The position numbers and the translations under genes are program-made. The notes beneath the pieces are model-generated. The model was not told the origin of the DNA. It saw only the letters and a list, made by a program, of their open reading frames with translations, and ran no database searches. From Spirochaeta lutea (GTDB taxonomy: Bacteria > Spirochaetota > Spirochaetia > DSM-27196 > Salinispiraceae), in the NCBI RefSeq assembly GCF_000758165.1, contig NZ_JNUP01000066.1:16964-80963 (forward strand): a stretch of DNA of 64,000 bases. The letters are read 5' to 3'. Below, piece after piece: positions 9,498 through 17,913 of this stretch. Position 1 is the stretch's first letter. The number at the start of each line of letters is the position of its first letter.

Positions 9498-10400
9498 ATG
9501 AAGGAATACTACGAAGGGCTGGCCCGGGATAATTTTAATAAAGCTAAGGCCCGGGCTTTCTTTCATCGCATCCTAAATGTTATTACCCCTGAGAAAGAAG
9601 AGCTTCTCAGCTTGGATGAGGTACGGACCATGGTTCCTGCCAAGGGAGAAAGCTACCAGGGGCTCAAGACCGTGCCGATCAACCTCATTGTCGGCTCCGA
9701 GGGACGGTATCAGGACTTTAACAAACGGTTCCTGCCGAAAAAAGAGCATCTCAGGGGACGGTGGACGAGTATTGACCGGGCTCATTTGACCGATGTGATC
9801 CTTCCCCCTGTTCAGCTATATGAGGTTGGCGGTGTATACTTCGTTCGGGACGGAAACCACCGGGTTTCGGTTGCTAAGATGCAGGGCGTTGAGGCCATCG
9901 ATGCGGAGGTCACGGTTCTAGATTCGGACATTGAAATCACCCCAAATATGACAAGAAACGATCTAAAACGGGCGGTCATTACCTACGAATACAAGCGGTT
10001 TTGTACCCTCACTGGCTTCCCCACCATTATTCCAGATTATGATCTTATGTTTACCGCCACCGGCCGCTACGATGAGCTCCTGAACCATATTTATGAACAT
10101 AAATACTACATGAATCTTCATCGTGAGTTAGAAATTCCCCTGGGAGTTGCTATTCAATCCTGGTTTGAACATGTGTATACCCCCATTATCGACCAGGTGC
10201 GCCAGGAGGGGCTGCTGTCTCGTTTTCCTGACCGCACCGAAGCTGATTTATACGTGTGGATTGTAAAACACTGGCACTACCTGAAAGAAAAGTACGGTCC
10301 GGGGGTGTCTCCCAGAGCGGCTGCCCTGGATTACTCGAAGCAGTTTGGAAAAAACCTGTGGGAACGGATTACGACCTTCTTCAGGCAGCTGCAGAAGTAA
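9498..10400 (+). CDS. ParB-like nuclease-fold protein (paralogue of the gene at 56359)
   Basis: 300 residues. The block VRDGNHRVSVAKMQG at about 117-131 matches the ParB/sulfiredoxin-superfamily N-terminal motif (DGxHR). It is preceded by RGRWTSID and followed by a helical C-terminal half with SWFEHVYTPIIDQV and a FPDRTEADLYVWI block. The same order of motifs occurs in the protein at 56359 (GRWTTIH, VRDGHHRVSVAKAIG). It lacks the DNA-binding helix-turn-helix of chromosomal ParB, so a segregation role is not indicated. ParB-fold enzymes may bind or hydrolyse nucleotides; the activity here is unknown. It is the third gene of its operon. Confidence 0.65.
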   Translation: MKEYYEGLARDNFNKAKARAFFHRILNVITPEKEELLSLDEVRTMVPAKGESYQGLKTVPINLIVGSEGRYQDFNKRFLPKKEHLRGRWTSIDRAHLTDVILPPVQLYEVGGVYFVRDGNHRVSVAKMQGVEAIDAEVTVLDSDIEITPNMTRNDLKRAVITYEYKRFCTLTGFPTIIPDYDLMFTATGRYDELLNHIYEHKYYMNLHRELEIPLGVAIQSWFEHVYTPIIDQVRQEGLLSRFPDRTEADLYVWIVKHWHYLKEKYGPGVSPRAAALDYSKQFGKNLWERITTFFRQLQK

Positions 10401-10411
10401 TCGGCAGTCCC

Positions 10412-10510
10412 CAAGAGGGTTGTACCCCGGCCCGTCGGCAGCCCTCCCAAGGGATTCGGAGCACGAATGCCCCGGACCTACCCGGTGACGTTACAACCCG
10501 TTAGCGCATT
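10412..10510. repeat. Degenerate copy (copy 4) of the ~105-bp palindromic repeat
   Basis: GGGTTGTA (10419-10426) and TACAACCC (10492-10499) form the inverted ends. The right half, CCGGTGACGTTACAACCCG then TTAGCGCA, matches copy 1 (CTGGTGGCGTTTACAACC then TTTTGCGCA) with few changes, and CGGCAGCCCTCCCAAGGG matches the centre. It overlaps the stop codon and last codons of the leftward lipoprotein gene. Decayed and assigned by eye. Confidence 0.5.
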
Positions 10511-11334
10511 ATCGAGGTGATAACCAAGATCCCCGATTCATGGGTTGCCATGAGGTACCCCCTGCCCTGCTGGATAAGATCCGGTACATCCGGATAATCT
10601 TGGAACAGCAGCCCCCCTGCTGGGATGGGTATTACCCGGTGACTCGGTGAAACAGCCGAGGTCAGCAGCAACCCCAGTTGGAGATCCTCTAAGGATGGCC
10701 CGGGAACCGGCTGTTGAAGGGGAAGCAGGCCTTGGTCGGTAAGCTGCACCATGGTCGATGCCTCCATGGCCAGGGTGCCAGGTGGCCGGGGAACGGTGAT
10801 CGTCTGACCGGATGAATCCCCTGCGCGATCAAAAACCTCAACCTCGTAGGTTCCCCCTGGGAATGCCATTCCAGTAGTGCTTAGCTGGGGATTCAGGGTT
10901 ATAAGAGGCAGATGCAGAAGGCCGTTCTTGTCCGGAGGACTCTCGGGAGTGACCTCCCACAACAGATCATTACCCGGATAGCGTACCCTGACCAACTGGA
11001 TATCCTCGTTCCCATCGGGATCATCAACTACCAGGGTCAGGTAAATCCCCCAATTCTCAACCTGCCCGTCTTGAATCATCACGGCAGTATCGGTACGGAC
11101 CTGCAGCAATTCGGGCGGGTTTCCCGTACACCCGGATAGTACAAGGGCGAGCCAGAGAACAACGATACTAACACCCCATTGCCCGACGGTACGCTGTTTA
11201 AGAAAGATTCCCAGGGAAACCCCTGAAGAGAGGGAGGGGGCTACGATTCTTGGCAGGGTTTTCCTGGGGGTAACCCATCCTTCCCGGGGTGAGGTATTTA
11301 GGGTTGATTGTCCCAGGATCTTTGTATCAGCCAT
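10501..11334 (-). CDS. Predicted lipoprotein, unknown function
   Basis: A hydrophobic stretch VVLWLALVLSGC ends in a lipobox (LSGC), so lipidation is likely, followed by a beta-rich secreted domain (TYEVEVFDRAGD and similar). The nearest possible ATG is 11334, giving about 277 residues with the lipobox Cys near 69. That leaves an abnormally long, basic stretch before the signal core, and no ATG, GTG or TTG lies closer in frame. A CTG start, a sequencing frameshift or a genuine N-extension are the options. The last codons and stop fall in a decayed palindromic repeat. No family is recognised. Confidence 0.55.
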   Translation of the reverse strand: MADTKILGQSTLNTSPREGWVTPRKTLPRIVAPSLSSGVSLGIFLKQRTVGQWGVSIVVLWLALVLSGCTGNPPELLQVRTDTAVMIQDGQVENWGIYLTLVVDDPDGNEDIQLVRVRYPGNDLLWEVTPESPPDKNGLLHLPLITLNPQLSTTGMAFPGGTYEVEVFDRAGDSSGQTITVPRPPGTLAMEASTMVQLTDQGLLPLQQPVPGPSLEDLQLGLLLTSAVSPSHRVIPIPAGGLLFQDYPDVPDLIQQGRGYLMATHESGILVITSIMR

Positions 11335-11381
11335 TCTAGGAAGAATGGTTCCATAAATGATGGGTTTGCGCAAGGTTTATA

Positions 11382-11486
11382 TAGTGCACAAAAGGTTGTA
11401 ACATTTCACCCCGACGACCCCACCCATGGGTGGTCATTTAGGTTGTTCCGCTATATCTGGTGGCGTTTACAACCTTTTGCGCACTA
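11382..11486. repeat. Palindromic intergenic repeat, copy 1 (MITE/REP-like)
   Basis: A 105-bp element bounded by inverted termini of 20 bp: TAGTGCACAAAAGGTTGTAA at the left, and the complement of TAGTGCGCAAAAGGTTGTAA at the right (one mismatch). The centre carries a perfect palindrome CCACCCATGGGTGG (11420-11433). Both ends are bounded by TA, as expected of mariner/IS630-type insertion. It lies between the rpsU terminator and the lipoprotein gene. Confidence 0.85.
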
Positions 11487-11537
11487 CACAAGGGTTGGAT
11501 ATTGGGCCGATCATGACCGCCAACGCGGTCCGGCATT

Positions 11538-11565
11538 AAAAAACCCGTGCGCCAGGCACGGGTTT
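11538..11565 (-). terminator. Rho-independent terminator after rpsU
   Basis: Read leftward, AACCCGTGC and GCACGGGTT form a 9-bp GC-rich stem with a 5-nt loop, followed by a run of six U. It ends the pdp-recJ-M23-rpsU transcript, about 27 bases after the rpsU stop. Confidence 0.9.
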
Positions 11566-11591
11566 ACAGTCTTCGTATTATGATTCCAGGT

Positions 11592-11810
11592 TTAGTAGGA
11601 CTTCATCTGCTGAAGCTTACGTACCTTTTTCTGGATCTTCCGTTCAAGAGCCTTCTTTTTCCGGTTCTTGATGGTGGAGGGTTTTTCGAAGTATTCGCGC
11701 TTCTTCCACTCCCGGATAATACCTTCTTTCTCTACCATCCGCTTGAAGCGCTTAATGGCTTTTTCCAGGTTCTCACTGTCGTCAACTCTGATCTGAGCTA
11801 TTTGAATCAC
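11592..11810 (-). CDS. rpsU: 30S ribosomal protein S21
   Basis: The S21 signature is clear: [17 protein letters not shown], then [17 protein letters not shown] and a basic tail. It forms part of the small subunit near the mRNA 3'-end platform. The start is unusual. No ATG exists in frame. A near-perfect Shine-Dalgarno (AAGGGGGTGAT) lies 8 nt before an ATA codon at 11801-11799, which would give (M)AQIRVDD, the length expected for S21. The GTG at 11810, used here for the coordinates, lies inside that Shine-Dalgarno; a TTG at 11825 has no ribosome site. It is the last gene of the operon, about 33 bases after the M23 peptidase, followed by a strong terminator. Confidence 0.9.
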   Translation of the reverse strand: MIQIAQIRVDDSENLEKAIKRFKRMVEKEGIIREWKKREYFEKPSTIKNRKKKALERKIQKKVRKLQQMKSY

Positions 11811-11842
11811 CCCCTTTTCTTTCAACGGTAGTTAGGATTCTA

Positions 11843-12826
11843 TCAAAAGGAAAACTTGGGGTCAAGTAAGGGAGTCCTACTGAAATACTCGGGATCCAAT
11901 GCTTCGGTGCCGAATCGCAGTTCCCAGTGCAGATGAGGCCCCGTTGCCAAACCGGTTGCCCCTAGGGTCCCGAGAATCTCTCCCTGCTCCACCACCTCAG
12001 CCTGCTCGACCCGTAACTCGTCGAGGTGGAAATACAGGGTAAAAACCCCGGGAAGATGTTCCACCACCACGGTATTTCCGGTCACCTGGCGGTACCCGGT
12101 AAAAACAACCCGGCCGTTCCCCGAAGCGCGCACCGGAGTTCCCCGAGGACCGCCGTAGTCTACACCAATATGGATGGACCGGGCGCTGGATCCATCATCG
12201 TAGCGGTAGTTCCTCCGATCCCCATAGTAGCTGGTTCTGCGGATAGAATCCAAGGGATACACGAGAAGGCCGGTATGGTACCAGGCATCCTCATCCGCCT
12301 GGAGAAGGATAGATTGGAGAGCCAGCGCCTCCTCCGATCGTCGTTCCGGATTACCCGAGCGGACTGCGGTTAGGTCCTTGGTCAGGGGAATTTCCTCGGA
12401 TAGGAATTCGCGCTGGCCGACCCGGATAACCCGCCTCTCTTCCCAGGGTTCCTCGGTACTACTAGGCATCAACCGTACCGTATATAACCCCGGGTCCAGG
12501 GTATTCGGTATGGGGAGGAAGAATATCCAGGTATGCATATCCGGATCAGCAGGATACCCGGGCAGGGCTTGTGATCGCGGCAAAACTATCCCCCGTACGG
12601 AAATACTCACCCGGTCTGCACCGTCCAAAAGGGAGGCGGTTAGTTCATTGCTGTACTCGGTATGGAAGGAGATTACCAAGGGCGCACCGGGAAGAACCGC
12701 TTTCTCCGTCACGATCTCATGGTCGGATATCGAGGCTGGCAGGGATTCCGCGGCGAGAAATGGCACAAGCATGGTAAGCAGTACCAGAGCCAGGGGGATC
12801 CTCCGGGATGGGGTAGTAGAAATCAT
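11843..12826 (-). CDS. M23 (LytM-type) peptidoglycan metallopeptidase
   Basis: 327 residues with a signal peptide (ALVLLTMLVPFLAAES). A middle beta-rich region precedes a C-terminal M23 domain with HIGVDYGG (HxxxD zinc ligands) and HLHWE (HxH), both intact, so it is probably an active endopeptidase cutting peptide cross-links in the periplasm. It starts 3 bases after the recJ stop, with GAGG before the ATG, and is co-transcribed with recJ. Substrate stem and partner divisome factors are not evident. Confidence 0.9.
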   Translation of the reverse strand: MISTTPSRRIPLALVLLTMLVPFLAAESLPASISDHEIVTEKAVLPGAPLVISFHTEYSNELTASLLDGADRVSISVRGIVLPRSQALPGYPADPDMHTWIFFLPIPNTLDPGLYTVRLMPSSTEEPWEERRVIRVGQREFLSEEIPLTKDLTAVRSGNPERRSEEALALQSILLQADEDAWYHTGLLVYPLDSIRRTSYYGDRRNYRYDDGSSARSIHIGVDYGGPRGTPVRASGNGRVVFTGYRQVTGNTVVVEHLPGVFTLYFHLDELRVEQAEVVEQGEILGTLGATGLATGPHLHWELRFGTEALDPEYFSRTPLLDPKFSF

Positions 12827-12829
12827 TTA

Positions 12830-14956
12830 TTACCTCGCATCTGGATTTTTGACATCCACAATCTGCAGTTGGAGGTTTTGACTCTGTCCGTAATAGTTGC
12901 GTTCAAGATGAAAGGCAACATCTGCAACCGCATTCTTCTGGAGAACCGATCCTACTAGATCCGAAGCATTCCAGTACAATGCCGGCCATTTTCGGGGCCC
13001 CATCTGCAGGGTGAGCTTCACATGCTCCTGGGTTTTTCCCAGGAACTGAATATCTTCTATCCGTGCGCCGTGGAAACTGTAGGTGAGACGGGGGAACTCC
13101 TGCCCATGGGGGGCAAGGATCTTCTCCACCGCTTCGAGCCCCTCATCCATCCGCACCGGAGGAACCATCAAGTCTACAGCCAGCACCTCTTCGGTTTGCT
13201 CATCCAGATGCATAAAGGGCAGCACCTCAGTTATACGCTGGAGGAACACGGAATAGGAGTCAATACCGAGGCTAAACCCTCCGGCGGCATCATGCCCACC
13301 CCAGGTTTCGAAGAGATCCTCAAATCGGGAGAGAAACTCGGTTGCACGGAATCCGCGCATTGATCGTATTGACCCCACCAACCGTGTATCAAGCTGGGCG
13401 ACTACCGCGGCAGGAGCGTTGAATTCCCGGCAGAGCCGGCCTGCAAGAATACCGGTAATCCCCCGGTGAACAGAATCGTCCCGAACGATAAGAAATCTGC
13501 GGCCAAACTGTTCAAAACTTTCTTTGGCCAAGGGATACACCTTCTGCCATGCGGCAGATCCCAGCTCCTTCCGCTCCGCATTCATGGAGACGACCTCCCG
13601 GAGCAGTTGAGTAACCTCCTGGGAGGACCTGTTATCTGATAACAACAGCTCCACAGCCCGATCAGGTCTACCCATGCGTCCAGTGGAGTTTATAATGGGG
13701 CCGATTTTCCACCCGATATCCTTGGAAGAAATGGGCTTGCCGTAGACCTTTGTGTACTGTAGCAGTTCACGCAGTCCCTGACGGGGTGTGGTGGAAAGGG
13801 ATTCTAATCCGTGGCGGACGAGAATCCGGTTCTCATCCCGCATCGGCATCATATCAGCCACCAATCCCAGAGCCACCAGATCCAGATCACGTTTATACTC
13901 CTCAAACAGGGCGGGATACGCGTGGTACATGAAACTGACCATCAGCTGCATGAGGGCTTCGATTTCCAGGGGTGGGCGATGGGAAAATCTCGCTAACCGG
14001 CTCCCCTGAAGCATTCGCATGAGACTGCGCCCCTGGAGGGAGGGGAAGGTCTTGGCAATCTCCGGAGCAATATCGGTGAGAGAAATGTCCACCCGGTCGC
14101 CAAAAACCTGGCGCATAAGCCGCTCCTGGGGTTTTGCGTCGTAAACCAGAATCTCATGACCAACCAAAAAATCTACCAACCGGCTCTGCTCGGGCTTCCC
14201 GATTCCGGGTACAATGTTCTCCGTTAATCGGTCAACCTCAACCATGTTTTCCATTTTTATGGCCTCAAAAATGACCGACTCATTGCCGGGGCGCACATTC
14301 AAAAGCGTAAAGGTTTGCTTGTAAAAACTGGTCTGGCTGAACCGGAGAGCCCACAGAAACTTAGCAACCAGTGCCGCTCCGCATAACCCGTCAAAGGGAT
14401 AGCCCGCATCATCCAGCTTGGGGTTTATCAGAGCTACCGCCATGGGTATATCATCCTGGGGATTGTGATGATCTATTACTATGGTATCAATTCCCAGATC
14501 ACGGGCAAGATCGATTTCCCGGGCAGATGTAATGCCACAGTCTACGGTAATAAGCAGACTGCCGTCTTCCCCAGCAAATCCGGTAATAACCTCTTCGGTC
14601 AATCCGTAACTCTCATCACCCATGGGAAGCTGCCACTTCACATCTAGTCCGAAATCCCGGAGCCGTTGGGTAAGCAATGCCGTGGAGGTAATGCCGTCTA
14701 CATCCCGGTCACCGAAAATGAGTACCTTCTCACCCTCAGCCCTCGCCTGAAGCACACGATCTACCGCATCCTCCATTTCCATAAATAGAAAGGGGCTGTG
14801 GGTGGATTTGAGATCCTCGTCTAAGAAAAAGCGCAGCTCCTCGGGTTTTTCAATGTTCCGGCGCAGCAATACCGCCCCCACAAGAGGGTCGATCTGAAAT
14901 CGCTGGCAGAAATCGTCGACTGCCTCTTTAGGCAGCCGTGGCATCTCCCATATCAT
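12830..14956 (-). CDS. recJ: Single-stranded-DNA-specific exonuclease RecJ
   Basis: 708 residues. DHH-family metal motifs are visible: GDRDVDG at 82-88 (usual form GDYDADG, with all three Asp kept), VDCG (about 137) and DHHNP (about 160). The DHHA1 block GGHDAAGG lies in the C-terminal half, followed by an OB-like domain. It degrades single-stranded DNA 5' to 3' in recombination and mismatch repair. Its ATG overlaps the pdp stop by 4 bases (ATGA), so translation is coupled. Confidence 0.93.
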   Translation of the reverse strand: MIWEMPRLPKEAVDDFCQRFQIDPLVGAVLLRRNIEKPEELRFFLDEDLKSTHSPFLFMEMEDAVDRVLQARAEGEKVLIFGDRDVDGITSTALLTQRLRDFGLDVKWQLPMGDESYGLTEEVITGFAGEDGSLLITVDCGITSAREIDLARDLGIDTIVIDHHNPQDDIPMAVALINPKLDDAGYPFDGLCGAALVAKFLWALRFSQTSFYKQTFTLLNVRPGNESVIFEAIKMENMVEVDRLTENIVPGIGKPEQSRLVDFLVGHEILVYDAKPQERLMRQVFGDRVDISLTDIAPEIAKTFPSLQGRSLMRMLQGSRLARFSHRPPLEIEALMQLMVSFMYHAYPALFEEYKRDLDLVALGLVADMMPMRDENRILVRHGLESLSTTPRQGLRELLQYTKVYGKPISSKDIGWKIGPIINSTGRMGRPDRAVELLLSDNRSSQEVTQLLREVVSMNAERKELGSAAWQKVYPLAKESFEQFGRRFLIVRDDSVHRGITGILAGRLCREFNAPAAVVAQLDTRLVGSIRSMRGFRATEFLSRFEDLFETWGGHDAAGGFSLGIDSYSVFLQRITEVLPFMHLDEQTEEVLAVDLMVPPVRMDEGLEAVEKILAPHGQEFPRLTYSFHGARIEDIQFLGKTQEHVKLTLQMGPRKWPALYWNASDLVGSVLQKNAVADVAFHLERNYYGQSQNLQLQIVDVKNPDAR

Positions 14957-16320
14957 AGGTCGTACAGTTCCTCCACAATCATTCCAGACGGTCCGGCAAC
15001 CCCGGTCGATGCATCGCCGATTTCAATAGATTTCTCCAGAAGGGTACGGGCCTCATCAGCCTGTTCCTGGGTTTGGGCCCATAATCGGTAGATGTCCTGG
15101 CCGCGGGTCACCTCGGTTCCGGGTTTTATCAGTACCTCAACCCCGACGTGGGGTTGTACGGGATCCGTGGTCTTGTTCCGGCCTGCCCCGAGATACACAC
15201 CGGCCATCCCTACCTTAAAGGCATCAAGACTGGCGACAACCCCGGCCCGGGGCGCCGAAACCCTAAGCTCTATTGGGGCCCTCCAGGTACCGATGCGACG
15301 TTCCATCTCCTGGATGTCGCCGCCCTGGAGCCGCACATTATCAAGAAAATGCTGGTATGCCCTGCCGTCGGCCAGGGCGGAGAGACAGCGGTCCTCGGCA
15401 TCGGTAACATCCCCGGCAATCCCCCCCGCAACCAGCATCCAGGCAGTGAGCCGGATCGTAACCTCCATGAGATCTGCTGAGGGACCGGTGTATACTAGCT
15501 GTCCCTGGGGGGTACGCTGAGCTTCCCACCCCTCCCCTTGAAGGCAGGCTATCGACTCCTCAACCTCAAGGAAATTGCCTACCATGGTACCCAAGGGCGC
15601 ATCCATCCGGGTGAGTACAGCAACCACCGTTTTCCCCAATTGTCTTCCGGTGGCAACCAGACTTTGAGCGAGGTTTCGGGCCTGTTCCTGAGTCTTCATA
15701 AAGGCCCCGGGACCAGTTTTTACATCAAAAACCAGGGCATCAGCACCCTCGGCGAATTTTTTACTGAGAATACTTCCGGTAATCAGAGGGATGGATTCCA
15801 CGGTGCCGGTAGCATCCCTCAGGGCGTAGAGAAGCCGGTCTGCGGGGACGATCTCACGGCTTTGCCCGGTCATAGCGAAGCCGCAGGAACCGATTATTTC
15901 CCTGAACCTTGGTTGATCCATAGCTGTGGAATACCCGGGAATGGATTCCAATTTATCCAATGTTCCCCCGGTATGCCCAAGGCTACGACCGCTCATCATG
16001 GGAATCTGCACTCCCAGGGAAGCCGCCAGGGGTGCAAGAATAAGGGAAACCTTATCGCCCACCCCTCCGGTGGAATGTTTATCCACAAACGGCCCCGAGA
16101 GGCCGGTGAGATCAAAAACATCCCCCGAGGCTATCATAATCTCCGTGAGCACCTTGGTCTCCTCCGGGGTCATTCCCTGGAAGAACACCGCCATAAGCCA
16201 GGCACTAATCTGATACTCAGGGATTTCACCGGCAACATACCCGTTGATCAGATGAACAAGCTCCTCTTTGGTAAGTTGTTGACCGCTTCGTTTTTTTATA
16301 ATTATATCCAGTGCCCTCAT
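14953..16320 (-). CDS. pdp: Pyrimidine-nucleoside (thymidine) phosphorylase
   Basis: 455 residues. It contains VDKHSTGGVGDKVSL (79-93) and the family signature SGRSLGHTGGTLDKLE (about 110-125), which bind phosphate and nucleoside. It reversibly splits thymidine, deoxyuridine or uridine into base and (deoxy)ribose 1-phosphate. The size (about 430-455) fits both DeoA and Pdp, so the exact specificity is open. AGGAGG lies 5 nt before the ATG. It leads the pdp-recJ-M23-rpsU operon. Confidence 0.92.
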   Translation of the reverse strand: MRALDIIIKKRSGQQLTKEELVHLINGYVAGEIPEYQISAWLMAVFFQGMTPEETKVLTEIMIASGDVFDLTGLSGPFVDKHSTGGVGDKVSLILAPLAASLGVQIPMMSGRSLGHTGGTLDKLESIPGYSTAMDQPRFREIIGSCGFAMTGQSREIVPADRLLYALRDATGTVESIPLITGSILSKKFAEGADALVFDVKTGPGAFMKTQEQARNLAQSLVATGRQLGKTVVAVLTRMDAPLGTMVGNFLEVEESIACLQGEGWEAQRTPQGQLVYTGPSADLMEVTIRLTAWMLVAGGIAGDVTDAEDRCLSALADGRAYQHFLDNVRLQGGDIQEMERRIGTWRAPIELRVSAPRAGVVASLDAFKVGMAGVYLGAGRNKTTDPVQPHVGVEVLIKPGTEVTRGQDIYRLWAQTQEQADEARTLLEKSIEIGDASTGVAGPSGMIVEELYDL

Positions 16321-16384
16321 GGGATCCTCCTATCGGGGAAAACGGGTTACTCCAAGACCATCAGAGTAGCACAGAACCCCCTGG

Positions 16385-16413
16385 TTCACCAAGCAGGATT
16401 ATCCGGGTAGAAT
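16385..16413 (+). promoter_or_regulatory. Predicted leaderless promoter of HAD gene
   Basis: TAGAAT (16408-16413) ends exactly 6 nt before the ATG at 16420, with a weak -35 (TTCACC, 16385-16390, spacer 17). No Shine-Dalgarno is present. Confidence 0.45.
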
Positions 16414-16419
16414 ACCGCC

Positions 16420-16911
16420 ATGACGTCATTACAATTGTTTCTAGACCTTGACGGTGTTTTAGCGGATTTTGACGGGGGCGTAAAAGCTGTAACAGGCAGG
16501 CTTCCCGAAGCCTTGCCCCCGGGTGTGATGTGGGGCAAGATTGCGAAAACACCGGATTTTTATAATACCCTGGACTGGATGCCCGACGGCCAGCTGCTTT
16601 GGGAACATCTTCATGCATTGAATCCCATTATCCTTACCGGATTACCCCGGGGCTCTTGGGCTGAACCCCAAAAGCGTGCTTGGTGTAAGCGAATGCTCGG
16701 TCCCGATATTGAGGTAATAACCTGCATGAGCAGGGAAAAAGCAACTATCGCCAGGGAACGTGTCGGACATGACCGGGACATGGTTCTCGTGGACGACCGG
16801 GAACGCCTTCGCGGCGCATGGGAGGACGCAGGGGGCATATTCATCCACCATAGGAACGCCCGTGAATCCCTCCAGGCGCTCCAGCCGTATTTAGTGGGCG
16901 AAAACCCGTAA
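16420..16911 (+). CDS. HAD-superfamily phosphatase, 5'(3')-deoxyribonucleotidase-like
   Basis: 163 residues. Motif I LDLDGVLADFD at the N-terminus supplies the Asp nucleophile and Asp acid. Motif II ILTGLP, a Lys in the following helix and motif III VLVDDR complete a HAD active site. The compact size and lack of a large cap resemble bacterial 5'(3')-deoxyribonucleotidase-like proteins (NT5C family), so a nucleotide monophosphate is a likely substrate (inference). It is transcribed alone, facing recO convergently, and appears to be read from a leaderless mRNA. Confidence 0.8.
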   Translation: MTSLQLFLDLDGVLADFDGGVKAVTGRLPEALPPGVMWGKIAKTPDFYNTLDWMPDGQLLWEHLHALNPIILTGLPRGSWAEPQKRAWCKRMLGPDIEVITCMSREKATIARERVGHDRDMVLVDDRERLRGAWEDAGGIFIHHRNARESLQALQPYLVGENP

Positions 16912-16964
16912 CTATGCATACCGGCGACACTATCCTGCACTGAATCCCGGACTCCCAGACCTTA

Positions 16965-17747
16965 TTACCGGAACAATCCCGGACCGAGGGTCTTGAGGGT
17001 TACCAGGGGTTTTCCCAGAGCATCCTGGACGATCATAATACCGACCTTAAAAAGTTGTCCCAAGGCCCCCTTTGGCAGCCCGACTGCGCTGGCCGTTTTG
17101 AGCTCCATGCGAAAACTGTTCTGCAGAAAATTTCTCGCCCCGGGCATCAAGGGGATTCCCATGGCTGCAGCAGGAACTTCCCTGGCAATCAGCCCAGCTC
17201 CGGGGGGTGCAAAAAACACCTCCTCATCGGAAGCAAAATCCCTTCCCGATTCTGAACAGACTTGGAGATCGGGCATTAGACCCGCTATAGCAATGAACCG
17301 CCACAGGAACAGGGTGCCCAGGGTGAGAATCCGTGAGATATGACCATCATCCCGGGCATAGCCAAACCCGCTGAGAAGCAGGAGGGCGTCCTGGAGCAGA
17401 TAGAATACCTGGCTATTATCTCCCTCCATATGGCTTGATAGTGCCAGCTCCGCCCAGAGGCTGGCTATTCCCAGGGCTTCGTAGGATTCCCGCAACCCCG
17501 GATGGTACTCCTCAATATCCGCATCGGTGAGCTTGATGGAGTTCCGTACGGGGTCTTCGTACAGGAACAGGATGCCCCGGGCGAAGGGAATTGCAGCACT
17601 CCGCAGCTTCCCCCGGGGACTGGCTGCGCCATGGGCAATAGCCCGAAGGATACCCCGGTCGGGGGTTACGAACACAACCCCGCGGTGTTGCTCCCCCAGG
17701 GGATAGGTTTTTAGTATGATGGCCTTTACTGTTCGGCTCCTGGACAT
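16965..17747 (-). CDS. recO: DNA repair protein RecO
   Basis: 260 residues from the ATG at 17747. The N-terminal OB-fold begins with VKAIILKTYPLGEQHRGVVF, the usual opening of RecO. A helical middle contains ALGIASLWAELAL. A zinc finger is not obvious; only one Cys is seen (LQVCSESGRDF), as in RecO proteins that lost the zinc site. RecO loads RecA with RecR. A longer frame to 17861 lacks support. The promoter TTGAGC-18-TACCAT ends 6 nt before this ATG, which fixes the start. Divergent from lon. Confidence 0.85.
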   Translation of the reverse strand: MSRSRTVKAIILKTYPLGEQHRGVVFVTPDRGILRAIAHGAASPRGKLRSAAIPFARGILFLYEDPVRNSIKLTDADIEEYHPGLRESYEALGIASLWAELALSSHMEGDNSQVFYLLQDALLLLSGFGYARDDGHISRILTLGTLFLWRFIAIAGLMPDLQVCSESGRDFASDEEVFFAPPGAGLIAREVPAAAMGIPLMPGARNFLQNSFRMELKTASAVGLPKGALGQLFKVGIMIVQDALGKPLVTLKTLGPGLFR

Positions 17748-17753
17748 ACCTGC

Positions 17754-17783
17754 ATGGTATCCCGGTCGGGCAGTCATGCTCAA
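17754..17783 (-). promoter_or_regulatory. Predicted leaderless promoter of recO
   Basis: Leftward TTGAGC (17783-17778), 18-bp spacer, TACCAT (17759-17754), then 6 nt to the ATG at 17747. No proper Shine-Dalgarno spacing is available. Confidence 0.55.
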
Positions 17784-17913
17784 CGGGGTATTCGGACCTG
17801 GGGGATCGGCTTGTACTTGACCCCTGGCATCCTGGAGCTTACTTTTTAGCAGTAGGTTCAAGCATTAGAATCACCCTACCATTTTGACAAAACCTGGAGT
17901 AAAAGAGGCAACT

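Noticed and set aside
12830..14956. RecJ as inactive because GDYDADG reads GDRDVDG
   Set aside because: All three metal-binding Asp residues and the DHH motif are kept; only the intervening residues differ.
15538..16410. 290-codon rightward open frame
   Set aside because: It lies entirely antisense to pdp, has no ribosome site and no recognisable domain; a shadow of GC-rich coding sequence.
17884..17889. TTGACA as the -35 of a lon promoter
   Set aside because: No TANNNT box lies 16-18 bp downstream, and it is too near the ATG at 17914.
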